A DNA stretch of 64,000 nucleotides, taken from Primulina eburnea (Eukaryota; Streptophyta; Magnoliopsida; Lamiales; Gesneriaceae). The notes under the pieces were generated by a model. It was not told the DNA's origin. It ran no database searches and worked only from the letters and a program-made list of their open reading frames with translations. Of this stretch, positions 25,020 through 38,090 are shown one piece after another (positions within the stretch are counted from its first letter, which is position 1; each line of letters starts with the position of its first letter). The stretch spans positions 42,941,642-43,005,641 of the forward strand of contig NC_133101.1 in the NCBI RefSeq assembly GCF_022965805.1, given 5' to 3'. Position numbers and translations under genes: made by a program.

Positions 25020-26092
25020 TTAAATGACTAGGTTACCTGTGATAAGTGTAGTGTCTGCTTCTTCCTCAGCTTCCTCGGCATTCATAACATAAGCTCGTGC
25101 CGTAGTAGCTGCTTTCCTCTTCGGGAACTCGATAGCTTTGTGTCCATCCTCCTTGCAGTAGAAACATTTATATGATTCCCATTCACATTTGCCAAGATGT
25201 GGGCGGTTGCACTGTTTGCGTGGTTGCCTTTCAGCAGGCTTTGGTGCTCCAGGATTTTGTGGCTTTGGTGGAGCTGGCTTCTTGACTGGACCTTGGGGCT
25301 TTTGAGGCCCTTGAGGTCTAGGAGGACCCGTATATGGCTTTTTATTCGGCTGATTATTATTCTGATGTTGTTGCCTATTACGCTGTAACTCAAAGTCAAT
25401 ATCCCTCAAGGATTGCTCAGCCTGATAAGCATATTAACTGCTGTAGCATAATCTCCAGGACGCATCATCATAACTTTATCCCGAATGGTAGGTCGCAGGC
25501 CATCCATGAAACCCCTATCAAACTTCTTCACAAATTCAGCAACAGTGGCATCTCCCTGGCGAAGAGCCATAAATTCCCTCTTTATTCGGCTCCTAGCATC
25601 CGGAGTGAAATATTTCTCATAGAACTTCGTCTTGAACTGTACCCAAGTGAGTGTAGCAAGGTCAACACCATGCTCGGCTCCCTCCCACCATAAAGAAGCG
25701 TCATCTTTAAACAGATAAGTGGTACATCTCACTCGGTCTGCATCCTCCATATCAAGATAGCGAAAATATACCTCAAGGGAACGAATCCAACCCTCTGCAG
25801 CAAAAAGATCTGTAGTACCAGAAAATTCCTTCGGCCCTAGCCTCCGGAACTGATCATAAATGTCATGTTGTGGCCTAGTCGCCTGCTGCTGCTACATCTG
25901 ATGTAACTGCTGTTGTTGTAACTGCTACTGCTATAATTGTTGCTTGAAGAAACGAGCTATACCCTCTAAAGCACGAGTAGCAGGATCCCCTGGAGGAGGA
26001 GGTGGTGGTGGTTCATTTCTTTGACTATTCCCTCGGTGATTAACACTGTTCTCTTCCTGAATCTCGATAACGGGTACACGTCTAGGAGGCAT
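25020..26092 (-). pseudogene. gag of element D
   Basis: Start chosen at 26092 (MPPRRVPVIEI), which follows the PBS and leader. The reading is broken by stops near 25931 and further shifts. 25750-25406 encodes the capsid core (SLWWEGAEHG, FKTKFYEKYFTP, FVKKFDRGF). 25409-25020 has a proline/lysine-rich linker and a damaged zinc knuckle, CFYCKEDGHKAIEF, in which the final cysteine of the CCHC pattern is missing. It would package element RNA. Confidence 0.88.
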
Positions 26093-26366
26093 TTTATCTG
26101 AATGTTTTCCAAATTCTAACGTAACCAACATGCAATTAAATCTATGTTTTCTAATCATGTGATATGTCCTAATTCATTTTATCAATTTAAGCATGCAAAG
26201 CATAAATGCTCAAAAAGCTAATAAACATGCATCATAAACATAATATTCATATCATCATGCAGGTAACATCATACTAAATCATATAAAGCATGTAAACTTA
26301 CAAATTTAGGCTTGACGACTGATCTTCTCGGTGCTGATGGTGGCACAACCCTTTACAGGACCCTTG

Positions 26367-26378
26367 GCTCTGATACCA
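26367..26378 (-). promoter_or_regulatory. Element D primer-binding site
   Basis: Reverse complement TGGTATCAGAGC, two bases inside the 5' LTR boundary at 26381; tRNA-Met type. Confidence 0.92.
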
Positions 26379-26380
26379 AC

Positions 26381-29300
26381 TGAAACATCTGCCCTTTTTA
26401 TTGCTTTAAAAGTACTAGAATTTTTTTTTAAAATTTCGGCCAATCTAATAAAATATTTTTCCCATTTAAAATAAAAACTCAACCAACTAGTATTTAAAAA
26501 TTCAAGTTAAATAGTCATAAAGTAAAATCCTCTACTGTTTTACCAAACCTAAAAAACAATAATTTGAAAAGTAAAGCCCATACTAAACCTCTCAAAAATC
26601 TCTCACAAGCATAAGTAAATAGTCTATTAATCTTTAACTTAAATCAGTAATCATAAAACGTAATGCGGAAAATGTAGCGCTAGTCCTCGGGTTGTGTGCA
26701 CTTTCAGTCCAGCCAGGTCAACCATCAAGACCTCCATCAAACTCATCTGCATCCAAAACACCTAGTGAGTCTAAAGACTCAACACACCATAATCTTTATA
26801 ACAAATAATACGTATAAAATCACTTGCAACAGTGAAAATACTTTTAAGTAAAAATAACATTTCATGAAATGCAACTATAAACTTTAAACTTTCCCTTTTT
26901 CCTTAACATGACATAAAACCTTTTAACATGATCATAAACATTTTCTTTTTCCTTTGTTGAATTCAGATCGTTAATTGTGACTTTCCTCAACATGACATGA
27001 AAATCGATGGATCCATCAACATATAACCACAGTACTGGGCGGCAGGGACATCGGCGACACTCTCACCGGTCAACTGAGCCTTGGCCTATCATGATCGAAT
27101 AGAAATACGATCGTCGGGGTTCCCTCGGGGGTCTTTTCCCATAGATGGGTTCCCTCTAGTGCCTTTTCCCCTCACGAAATTTCCATTCTTACCGTTACCA
27201 CAAAACCGTTACCACATATTCGCCATGATGGAAACACGTTCGTCGGGCTCCCACTGGGACCATAACCCTCACGACGTCGCCAACATTAACGAATTAGTCA
27301 CAATCACTTCACATCCTTCAATATTCACATCAGCTGGAAAAATTATGAATAACATTACATTTTTCATTTTTGAAACCAAGCATGCAACATGTCTTTTAAA
27401 TGTCTTCCTTAAATCAGAAAAATTCACGTGCATTTAAATAAATCGTAATTAATCATGAACATCTCATAAACATTCAAGAATAGTCATAATATCATAAAAA
27501 CAGCATTTAGGGCACTGCCATGACGTTTACTAATTTCTGGGTATAAAAAGACTGTTTTACCCCTAGACTCGACATTTTACGATTTCGAATTTTTTCGTGA
27601 TTTCATGACTTTAACATGTCCCAAATAATTATATAAGCTTACATGAATTTTTCCATAATTTTATTTAGCTTAAATATTAGACCTTTTCATTTATCTTTAA
27701 TTAATTTTTTTGATGGTGTTTTAATCCCGAAAAATCCCGAACTTTAATACAAAATTCCTAAATTCTAAATCTAGTCTTTTATATTATTTTAGCTCTTATG
27801 GACCACGACTCGACCACCGTGAGCTGTTTTCCAATTTTCTTTACTTAAAACACCCTATTTGACACCTAAACTTCGGCTACAAGCCAACTTCCGATTTTCA
27901 CGAGTTACCCCCGAGCCATGTTGATCCAAAACATGAACAACCTTCTAACTTAACCTACTGGACCCTTAGACCACCAAGAACCCAGCCCAAACCATAAAAA
28001 CGAAGCTTTCATAAGCGACACTATTCTGGCCGAGACTCCCTAGTGAGGTAGGACTCTATGTTTTGGTGTCTAGAACCTAAACCGACGCCCCAGCCTTTGA
28101 ACCAACATGATGTGCACCTTCTTAGGACCCTATTGAACCGCCCTAGCCCAGTTCGTGCCCCATGCATCGAGCCCTTGAAACCCTGAAGCTGCTCGAACCC
28201 TGCAGCAGCTTCGTCTATGTTCTCGGGTAGAGTCCTAGCGTGGCTAGGAGTCTTCCCCAGCCCTTACCGTGAGTCGTAGCTTGGCTAGGACTCCCTACCT
28301 GACTCACTCATGACCTTGGCTAGCCCTTGGAACGAGCCAACAAAGCCCTAGCCCCTGAAGAACAGAAACCGAACCCCCATGCCCTTGACATCAAATTATC
28401 GCGGTTCTTGCTTGTCCTAGTTTCCCTTCCTTTTTCCTTTGTTCAGCCGATTATTTGTGGTGTTTAGGGTGGGTGTGTGTGACTCTAAAACAGGTGTAAA
28501 CCCCTCTTGATCCAATCTTTATGTCATGGCAGCCCCTTAACCAACAATACACAAGTTAATGGATTCAAAAATCATGTTTTCTCATGTATGCATGCCACAA
28601 ACCGAAAATTCTGAAAAAAAATAATGTTCTTCCTGCATACAATAATTCAATTAATAGTATGATATGATGGATGAGAAAAGGAGATATATGGCGTGTCTTT
28701 GCGTTATATACGCACCAAAGTTCGTTGACGACGAAGAACGGGACGCGACGATGGCTTCTACTTTGCTTGTTGCTTTCGAGAAACCCTTCCCAAAATTCCT
28801 TAAAAGTGTCGTGAGGTTGGGTGTGTGTGGTGGGGAGAGTATTTCAGAAATTAACTAGGGTAGCCGATGGTTTGTTCTAGAATAGGGTTTTGTGATTTAT
28901 TTAACACATTAAATACTAATTTGATCACTAACTAGACCTTAGGCCTAATAAGCCATTAAATTAGGCCCATTAGTCTATTTAGGATTTAAATAAATACAAT
29001 AATAACAAAGTTTTTCTTTAATTAAATATGTGAATTTATTAGCCGGGTTGCCAAGAAGTTCGTATTTTAGTTGAAAAACCAACACCGATAAAATTTACGA
29101 CCCGGCATATAAAATCACCTCAAAACCCATTATTCAAAAATACTGAAAAGCATCGACCAAATTTTAAATAATTTAAAAATAATTTTTTAACAAAAACATT
29201 TTACATTTTCTTCAGCCCTCGGTCCCCGTTCCTCGATCGTCGCTTGAATATTCCTTAAAAATATCATTTTATGCATGATGACAATAAAAATCTCAAAGAA

Positions 29301-29418
29301 CAAATAAACAAGTATGTCACATAATTAATTACCAATTATAGTCAATTAATTACTCATTTTTCATATTTCCTAGATTTGCATGCAGTTGGATTACATCATC
29401 TTAATTTTGGACCTTACA
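26381..29418 (-). repeat. Element D 5' LTR (3038 bp)
   Basis: Uninterrupted partner of 16626-21274, with scattered substitutions and small indels that make D clearly older than LARD-1. The TGAGTC/GACTCA dyad is at 26766-26781. It ends in TACA followed by TSD aatag. Confidence 0.94.
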
Positions 29419-30590
29419 AATAGCTTGTTGTAAAATGGATGTTGCCATCACTAATGATTGCTCGTGGTGTTCTAAATCTATTAAAAATATTTTTCTTTAA
29501 AAATTTCAAGACCATTTGAGCATCATTAGTGGCATATGCTTCTGCCTTTACCTACTTAGACACATAGTCTACCGCAACCAAAATATATTTTTTTGTGAAC
29601 GAACTGGAAAACGGTTCCATGAAGTCTATCCCTCAAACATAAAAAATCTCACACTCAATTATATTGTTTAATGGCATTTCATGAAGATTAGAGATGTTAC
29701 ATGTCCTCTGGCATTTATCACAGGCAAGCACATAAGAACAAGCATCTTTAAATAGGGTCGGACAATAGAAGCCACATTCAAGTACTTTAGATGTTGTCAT
29801 TGTTGGTCCATAATGACCACTACCTCACGGTCATGGCAATGGTCGAGAATTTGACCAAACTCATCGTCTTCAACACACCTTCTTATCATGTAATCTGCAC
29901 AAATCTTAAACAAAAATGGTTCCTCCCAAAAATAATGCTTCACGTCAGAAAATAATTTCTTCGTTGGTGAAACATTAGATTGGGTGGTGGTCTGCCTGTG
30001 ACAAGAAAGTTAGTAAAATTTGCATACCAAGGACAGTGTTTCACCTCAAATAGCTTCTCATCAGGAAACCAATCATTAATGGCATGATCTACACAGTCAT
30101 TACTAATAAGCTTCAATCTAGACAAGTGATCAGCTACCACATTCTCAACACCCTTCTTATCCTTTATTTCTAAATCAAAATCTTGTAACAATAAAATCCA
30201 CCTAAGTAGGCGTGGCTTCGAATCTTTCTTAGCAAGTAAATATTTTAGTGCAGAGTGGTCTGTGTAAACAATGACTTTGGACAAAACAAGATATGAATGA
30301 AATTTGTCAAGCGCGAATAATACTGCAAGATATTCCTTTTCAGTGGTTGCATAATTCAATTGCGCCTCATCTAGGGTTTTACTTGCGTAGTAAATTTTAT
30401 GAAATACCTTTTTTTCCGGTGGCCAAGAACAGTACCAATTGCAGTATCACTGGCATCGCACATGACTTCGAAGGGTAGATCCCAATCTGGTGCCAACAAA
30501 ACAGGAGCCTTCACCAAGTGCTACTTTAAATCCTCATATGCCTGCAGACAGTCAGAATTAAAATCAAACGACACATCTTCTTCAACACGA
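29419..30590 (-). pseudogene. RNase H and proximal integrase of element K
   Basis: 30359-29940 is an open 139-codon stretch with RNase H motifs: NYATTEKEYLAVLFALDKF, YTDHSALKYLL and [10 protein letters not shown]. Between 29940 and 29419 the minus strand carries the integrase zinc-finger and early core region with several breaks, up to the TSD aatag where D entered. Upstream, recognisable RT connection sequence fades out at about 30590. All of it is non-functional Athila-like pol. Confidence 0.82.
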
Positions 30591-30979
30591 CGTACACGAC
30601 GCAGAAACAATAAATCGACAAGCATGCAGAAGCAAAAAATCGAAATAAACGTGAAAATTACCACATTTTGGTTAGCCATTCCTTCAATTGAGTTTGCGTC
30701 ACCTCGAGGGGAAGGAAATTTCCAGGAACGAAGGGTTTAGGGTTCTATGTTGAAAATTTTTCAAAGGATGATTTAGGTTCTCTGTTGAAAATTTAATCGT
30801 GTGTTTAAAGGATTTAAATTTAAAACACAGGACATTTAGGTAAATTTACTTATGGATCCATTTTTTAAAATAAATCACAGTAGAGTCCCTATTCCCTAAA
30901 TTCCCCATGAAATTCTTCTCAGAACCTTCTGCTCCTTGAGGAGCATCAGCAGATAGACACCTTCATCCTTGATCAACGT
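30591..30979. other. Unassigned sequence
   Basis: No reading frame or repeat that I recognise. It lies between the end of element K pol and the copia-like remnant and may contain the junction of the two. Confidence 0.4.
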
Positions 30980-31258
30980 ATGGATGCCCAAGGAACACAA
31001 CTCACTGAAATCATGCAATTCCTTGTCAATGGTGATGTCAAAAAGGGGGAAAGAAAGCGACAAAAGGAACTTTTCAGAGCAGAAGCATCAGTTAGAAAGA
31101 GGGTTGGAGAGCGTGCCAAAGCAGATGAAGCTAAACAGATAAAAAAACAGAAGAATGTTCTGCAGCTGGGTTTTCTCATCACAAAAAGTTGGGAAATCGT
31201 TAAAGAATTACTATTACCTAAGAGTTTTGGTAATCGACAAAATCAAAACAAAACTTAA
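30980..31258 (+). pseudogene. Coiled-coil C-terminal fragment of a SIRE/Maximus-like copia element
   Basis: A 92-codon open stretch, extendable upstream, reads MDAQGTQLTEIMQFL, then a very basic helical stretch (KKGERKRQKELF, RKRVGERAKADEAKQ). Similar charged tails close the last ORF of SIRE-type Ty1/copia elements. Directly after it comes a PPT-like purine run and LTR-like sequence, which fits. It could be an unrelated charged ORF; there is no conserved domain to settle it. Confidence 0.45.
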
Positions 31259-32460
31259 CTGTTTCAGGAAAAAGATGAAATCTTCTGTGTATAAAAGGAA
31301 CCAGTTCAACCGTCTAAACATACAACCGCTTAGTCTTCAACTGCTTGAACTTCAGACCGCCTACCATTCAACCATTTAAAGCAGATGAAGTTCAAACTTT
31401 TAAAGAACTTCCCAACCGGCTGTTCGAAGACTTTAAATCGAGACAATAAAGAGCTATTTATTTCTCACTTAATGTAAGACATTCTCTGATCAGTTCAGGA
31501 CATTCAATAGTTTTGTACCGCTACAAGTCAACCGTGTCATGCACCAGTCTCGATATTGATATGCATTTATGTCACTATCCCAGAAAAGAAAGATTAGTTA
31601 TATCCTACAAGTTCTAATGGTAAAAACAGTTGCCATAAATGAATACTCAGCGATGACTCTTCAAGGTATGGGATTCAAAGCTGTGCTAGCAAAGAGAACA
31701 TTAAATGCTTTGTTGAAATACATTTAATATATTTTCAGCTAATAGTGACACATCATTCCAAGGTTACAAGTTAACATTGCCCATCTCTTTCTGACCGTTG
31801 GAATGACAGTTTATATAAGAAGAGCTGGAAGTATGCAAGGAACAGATATAATTGTCAAGCTTTCAACAGTGTGATTACTACAAGCCTGCATACTTGAAGA
31901 ATCTGAGCACAATCAAAGATCATATAACTCATCGCTCATCAAACACGCACTCAACAAAAAGATATCTGATCATTCAAAGATCATATTTGTGCTACTAAAA
32001 CAGATTATTTTACTTGCATCAGGAACCTTTGGCTATTTGATTAGTAGCGTTGTCTGGTGAACCGATAGTTCTTAAAATCCAGAAGTGTAAAGTCATCACT
32101 ATAAGTTCCAAAACAGACACTGTGATAAGCCCTAATTGGAGTGGGTTGTTGCAAAGAGTTTTATAAAGCTAAAGTCTTTTAGTGGAATCATTCCTACAGA
32201 GGAAGAAGGGGTGAAGTAGGAGTCTTATCATTGAACATCCATAAAAATCTCGTGTCTTTAATTGTCGCAATCTTTTACATTTCAAACCATATATTGTTGA
32301 TTAGACTACCAACCGGTTGAAACTATCATTATAAATATTGACCCGTTTTACGCACTTTTCAAGTGGTTCATATTTCTAAATATTTGAGAAAAACTTTCAA
32401 CCACCAAAAAATGGTTGAAAACAAATTTTCGGGTGAAAACAAATTTTAGAAGCATATATT
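31198..32460 (+). repeat. SIRE/Maximus-like copia LTR remnant
   Basis: Starts after a 'catcacaaaaagttggga' phrase like the SIRE PPT, and later has 'gaagaaggggtgaagtaggag' and 'ccataaaaatctcgtgt' phrases typical of SIRE LTR ends. Boundaries are uncertain and no TSD was found. Confidence 0.5.
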
Positions 32461-32579
32461 TTCAAAGAGTTTATTCACATCACTTCTAAATTCTTTCCCA
32501 ATCCTAACATGCATGTTCATGATAAAACTATTTTATTAAAAATATTTTTATTGTTGCATGTGAATGTATAAGTACTATT

Positions 32580-34346
32580 TGTAATGCCCGAGATTTTATC
32601 CCTATAATTAGATAGTAATTGATTGACAGAATTTAGATTTTAGGAACTAAAGTAAGAGGGAGTGGAGAAACCGAGCGCCGATACATGGACCAACATTTTG
32701 TACAGAACGTTTGGCGCTCGAGCGGTAGAAAAAGACCGCCCGAGCGACAATGCACCACAAGTTGCATACTCGGACAGAATGTTTGGTGCCCGAGCGGTAG
32801 AAAATGACCGTCCGAGCGCCAGTGTAGAACAAGCTTAGTGTTCGTACAGAACTTCCGCGCCCGAGCGGTAATTCTTGACTGCTCGAGCGCCGCACGATGT
32901 ATATTAAGAATAAGACGTGTATCCTTGCCATGCAAATTGGATATATATAATCTTCATTCTTTCCTTCCTTCAGCAAGAACCGAGGAAATATTCAGAAAAA
33001 AAACCCTCAAGCTTCATATTGCCGTAGAATTGTGCTTTTTCAAGATCCGTTTATCAAAATTTCGATCCGAACACAGTTCTGTAATCCCCTCGACAACGAC
33101 TTCAAAAGGACGTAAGTTTTCTTATGTTTTTATATGATTTAAAAATATGATATTGAAGGAATCATATATGATTGATATATGGTGTTCTTGATATATTGGA
33201 CATCGTATAATTGAAACCGAATTGAAGAACATATACCGTATGAAATTGTTATGATTTTTCAGAATTGAATTGAATTGATTGAGATTATACAGATTTGATA
33301 TCAGATTATGTTTGTCGATCAATTATGAGTTGAGATTGATATCTGTTGATATTTGTATTGCTGGATATATTGAGATTGTGCAGTTATGTCGTTGAAACAG
33401 AATTAGATTGAGTTCTGATTACACCCAGTATTGATTTGAGTGGTATATTGATATTGTACTCCTCGATATTGTCATTGCCAGATTGAGCATTGACAGACTT
33501 TGAATTCGAGACTTCGAATTCATCAAATCGACAAGAGAAAGGTATAAATCAATGTTGAACCGGGAGATCGACTCGAGTTGGACTAGACTTGAGTTTTCCT
33601 AAACCACATACTTGTTTGTTATTGTTTTAATACCTTTTATTAGTTGAATGTATATGTCTATTCTATTGACTTATAGAATAGCAGACAATAGAAGATAGAT
33701 TACGAGAACGAGTCATTGGCAAAGGTGCCAAGTCTTGGGCAGAGGTGCCTAGACACTGGATGTTCGGTTATATCGATGTTTCTTAGGAGTAAATCGACTT
33801 CTATTGCTGAGATTCGATATAATATACCAACGTCCGGGAACCGGGATCCCTAGACTAGACTACATCAGAGTCGAGTCAGAGAAATGTGTTTGATTTACAA
33901 TTTTATATCATTTCATGTTTCAAATTGATACATGTGATTGATACTGTTATATGCTTTCTTATATGTTTATATGATTGCATGTACATATTGTTTATACTAG
34001 GAATTATATTCTCACCGGAGTTATCCGACTGTTGTTGTGTTTGTATGCGTGCATGACAACAGGTTGGACAGGATCAGGGTCAAGAAGAGGATGAGAGATC
34101 AATATTAACGTGGAGATTCGGACCCAGAAGTAGAATAGTTTTCAACACTTGATGTATAGTAGTTGAACCCTAGTTTGATTTTAATGTAATTGTACATGAC
34201 TTGTACTTTTATGTTGAGGTTTGTATCAGAGTGATTTTATTATGTTCCGCACTTGTATTAAAAAAAATTTTAGACCCAAGTTTATATAATTGATCCAATT
34301 ATTCCCAAGAATTATTAAGAAATGAATTAGCGTCCGGTCCCCACAC
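32580..34346 (+). mobile_element. Solo LTR L2 (1767 bp, TSD ctatt)
   Basis: Begins TGTAATGCCCGAG and ends GGTCCCCACA, with ctatt at 32575-32579 and 34347-34351. It carries a type C dyad array, TATA at 32941-32950 and a donor (33112) and acceptor (34062) pair. Confidence 0.95.
32712..32892 (+). repeat. GC-rich dyad array, type C, in L2
   Basis: Three pairs with about 72-bp periodicity. Each pair is GCGCCCGAGCGGTAG and, after a short spacer, GACCGCCCGAGCGCC, together an imperfect inverted repeat. It ends 49 bp before the TATA box. Confidence 0.9.
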
Positions 34347-35432
34347 TATTTGTTATCACGATTAAGGATTGTTGAGTCAATAGACTCACTATGTGTGAAT
34401 GATGCATGTGAAAATGTTTATGATGATAAGATAGGACTTGAATGTTGAACTAGCAGGACTGATGGTGCTCATAACCCGATGACCTTTGCTAGTTTTTTCG
34501 TATTAGTATGATTGTAAAGATTTTGATGACTTTTATGCTTTTGAGTGGTTTTGAGAGGATTAAGAGTTTATGCTTCTTTTGAAAAAATTCTAGTCTTAGG
34601 TTTGGTTTGATGGTTTATGATTGTATGTTTTTATAAGGTCTAGGAAATTCGAGCGACTTAACCCGACTGCATGCAATCTAGGTTTTTATTTAAAATATGT
34701 GTTTAATTATTTTTATGCATTTTTTGCATGAGTATGTCATGGATAGATGTTCATTTCATGTTTATTTTAAAGTTTCATGCATTAGGATTTTAAGTTGCAT
34801 TATCGATCGAACGAATAACGGAGACCAGGGACTATTAGGAAAAATATTTTTATTGAATAATTATGTTAATTATTAATATATGGTGTATTTAACTATTATT
34901 TTTGAAAATGGACCTTGGTTGGGTATTCTTACTCGTCGGGTTATATTTTTAGCTTGTACGCAAATTTTATCGATTCAGATTACTTTTTGAGGGCTCAGGA
35001 AATATTTTCCAAAACATAAATAAACGAAATATTTTTCGAGAGTTTTATTGGGTTTCACTGCTTTATCTGAGTGCTTGGTGGGCCCAAAATCCTTTTAATA
35101 CATTTAATCACTACAAGAAAAACGCCATACAACAACACACATACGACAACGGTTTTTCTGAAAAACCGTTGTCGTAGAGTTTTTAACAACAGTTTTAGCA
35201 AAAACAGTTGTCTTTTTGGGGTCAAAGACCGTTAAAACCGTTGTCTTTAGGGGGCCAAAGACAACGGTTTTTGGGTCAATAACAACGGTTAATAGAACCG
35301 TTGTCTATTAGCGCGTTTTTTTGGAGAATCGACAATGGTTTTAAGAAACCGTTGTCGATTAGCGTGGTTTTTGGACAAACAACAACGGTTTTGGAAAACG
35401 TTGCCAAATTTAGCGACGGATTATCGAAAACC

Positions 35433-37496
35433 TGTTAGAGTAGGTGCACGTCGAGCCAAGTGTTGGCCGAGTGTTCACAATTAAACTCTATGTATAAATG
35501 ATATTTATTTTAATAATATTTGAATTTATTGTTTTGGCACTTCTTTATCTGTATACCCATGCTAGTTGCATAGATAAAGACCTTGAATATACAAATAGTA
35601 GAAAGAATATGAGATGCTCATATGATGAGTATCATGAAACTCATATTTGTAATACTGTATATTCTAAATGGTTCCTAGTCGATTCAGCCGCCACTAAGAA
35701 GGATATAGGCCGCTCGAGTTAGAGACTAGTATCTACGATGTGAGTACCATGTTTCATTGGTAGGGGACATTGTGATGTCCGAACATGCAGATAGGTGCTC
35801 CTTGTAGAGAGTGCACTGAACAACCCTCTATAAAGGACTTTCCAAGTGGTTCTCACTTATAGAGTGGAAACGTCGTAGTTTATGGTTGTACACCATTAGT
35901 CCTTATGACCCGGAACAACATTGAGACTCTATGTGCTAGACTTACACTTTGACTTGTTTACCGACTCTCATGGGGTCATCAGGTGGCAAGGTTGGGTGTT
36001 CTGTCGAAACACATAGGAGTCGATGCATTGTAGTCGGGGATTCACCGCTTACCTTCGGGTATGGATATCCTATGTGTTCTCATGTATGTGTGGGTTGAAA
36101 TCTCTGATCAGAGTATGGTGGTAATTATGAAAGGGGTTTCATAGATTACACCATCGATGCAACCATAACATAACACATAGTATCGATTCATTGACAACTC
36201 TCGATAAACCAATAGTTGTCGAATCAGTCGGGATATATGAGTTGAAGGGACCGTACTGTACGCTAACCATAATAGAATGGTTCTTGCAGGCACTATCATT
36301 TGATACCTATGGAATCATGTAAGCGATGCTGCTAGGCGTTTAACATGATTGGTTGGGTACTATCAGACTTGAGTTCTGACGTTCTTGTTATCAAGGAGTT
36401 GATATGCAAGAATGGAGCAATTGGGGTATGCTTGAATAAGGACATGTTTAGTCCGAATCACATAGGAGATGTGAACCCACGGCTAGTTGTATCAATGAAC
36501 CATTGAGTGCCACACAAGTACTTGCTTTCTAAATCCCGATGAGAAGTAAAATAGTTCAATGTGTTGAACGCCTTATAAATGAGTTTATAAGCGTAAAGAA
36601 AAATAGAAGTATGACTTCTATGAGAGAAATATAAATTTTAATTAATGGAAGTGTTCCTAAATTAAAATTTGGCCAAGTGAATAATGTATTTGAAAATTGT
36701 GATTTTCATAAACATTATTATGGACTAAATTAAATTAATTCAAGTGTTGAATTAATTAAACACTAGTGGGCCTAGTAGAGTCCAAATAATTAAATTAATT
36801 CAAGTGTTGGATTAATTAAATATCATTGGGCCTTGTAGAGCCCAATTGAGAATAATTATTTAACTAGTGGGCTTGAGTAAAATCAAGTAAAGTCTAATTG
36901 GGCTCAAATGGGTCTGAGACAATTTAAATAAAAGTCCATGGGCCCTTGTAAATTGTTATAAGCCCACATGCAAAGCATGCATGGGAGGTGAAGAGTTGGA
37001 GAATACTTTTGATTAAAATAATGCATGGCATGCTAGCTTTTTGGATCAACTTTTTGCACTACCAAGACAACTCTTCCCTCCCTCATTCCACACTAGCTTG
37101 GCCGAAATATCAAGAGCTTTCTCTCAAAATTTTTCCTCTCCTTTTGTGTTCTTCAATTTGTTGAAAACACAATCTTCTCTTTGAAAAATCTTCTTGTTTT
37201 TCTAGTGCAAAACAAGAAGGGATTTACCTAGCAAGTGGTGGGCCTAATTTTGAAGGAGGAGGAAGCTTGTAGACTTGTCATCCATTCAAGAGCTTTGTTG
37301 TTTAACAACAAAGTTGGTGCCATTCATCAACCTCAAGAGGTTGATAGGTAATAATTCTAAAACACTCTATGAATGTCATTTTTGTGTTTTATTATATTTG
37401 TTGCACAAAATTATGTGGTGGCCGAAATTTTACCATGAAAAATAAAAAATTTTGACTTCTGTTGCGCTTCCGGTCACCGTAACCGATCCCCTTTCA
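35433..37496 (+). mobile_element. Solo LTR of a copia-like family in the CACTA element (TSD aaacc)
   Basis: TGTTAGAGTAGG...CCCCTTTCA, flanked by aaacc at 35428-35432 and 37497-37501. A reversed, truncated relative lies at 48665-49819, which confirms a repeat family. An internal duplication of about 65 bp is at 36725-36850. Family assignment is by general look only. Confidence 0.88.
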
Positions 37497-37857
37497 AAAC
37501 CGGCGCTACACATTCGCGACGGTTTTATATATACAGTCGATAATTTTAGCGACGGTTTTATGTCAAACCGTCGCTGTTAAAAATTAGCGACAGTTTAATG
37601 ACATCCGTCGCTATATTTAGCGACCGTTTTGAATAAACCGTCGCTATATTTAGCGACAGTTTATTCACAAACCGTCGAAAAATTAAAACATGCGACAATA
37701 TTTTAAGACCCGTCGCTAACTTTAGCAGCGGTTTAACCTAATCCTTCACAAAATACGGCGACGATCTTATCAAAACCGTCGCTAATTTAAAATTCGCGAT
37801 GGTTTAACCAAAAACCATCGCCAACTCACTATAAATACCCATATTCCGTTCCATTTT

Positions 37858-38090
37858 CTTCACAACACTTAAAATTTTTCTCTCTTACACAATTTCATCC
37901 CTTCACACAACACTTAAATTTTTCTCACTACTTCACAACACTTAAAATTTTTCTCTCATACACAATTTTATCACTTCACACAACTCTTAAAATTTTTCTC
38001 TCATATACAATTTTATCACTTCACACAACATTTAAAATTTTTCTCTCTTACACTTAAAATTTTTCTCTTTTACACGATTTTAGTTTCAAT
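37858..38090. repeat. Tandem repeats inside the CACTA element
   Basis: Four to five irregular units with CTTCACACAAC, CTTAAAATTTTTCTCTC and TACACAATTTTATC, about 55 bp each. Confidence 0.8.

Larger units (their letters stand above)
16626..29418 (-). mobile_element. Element D: Tekay/Del-type chromovirus, defective
   Basis: A complete minus-strand element with TSD aatag (16621-16625, 29419-29423). In element order: 5' LTR (26381-29418), PBS, gag, RT, RNase H, integrase with chromodomain, PPT, and 3' LTR (16626-21274, enlarged by a nested solo LTR). The chromodomain plus tRNA-Met PBS place it among chromoviruses, most likely Tekay/Del. It is dead: there are frameshifts, the protease-coding segment is replaced by non-coding sequence, and catalytic positions are altered. 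Confidence 0.93.
14198..30590 (-). mobile_element. Element K: Athila-like Ty3/gypsy element, split by nested insertions
   Basis: Remnants of one minus-strand pol gene lie at 14198-14270, 16399-16625 and 29419-30590, separated by a solo LTR and element D. Each junction carries a matching 5-bp TSD (agtaa; aatag). When the insertions are discounted, the integrase reading continues across both sites. Motifs such as [16 protein letters not shown] and CHLPVELEH are typical of the Athila branch. No LTR of this element is visible; sequence past 30590 no longer matches pol. Confidence 0.8.

Noticed and set aside
32633..32976. 100-109 codon minus-strand frames
   Set aside because: They overlap the type C dyad array and LTR leader of L2; no conserved domain.
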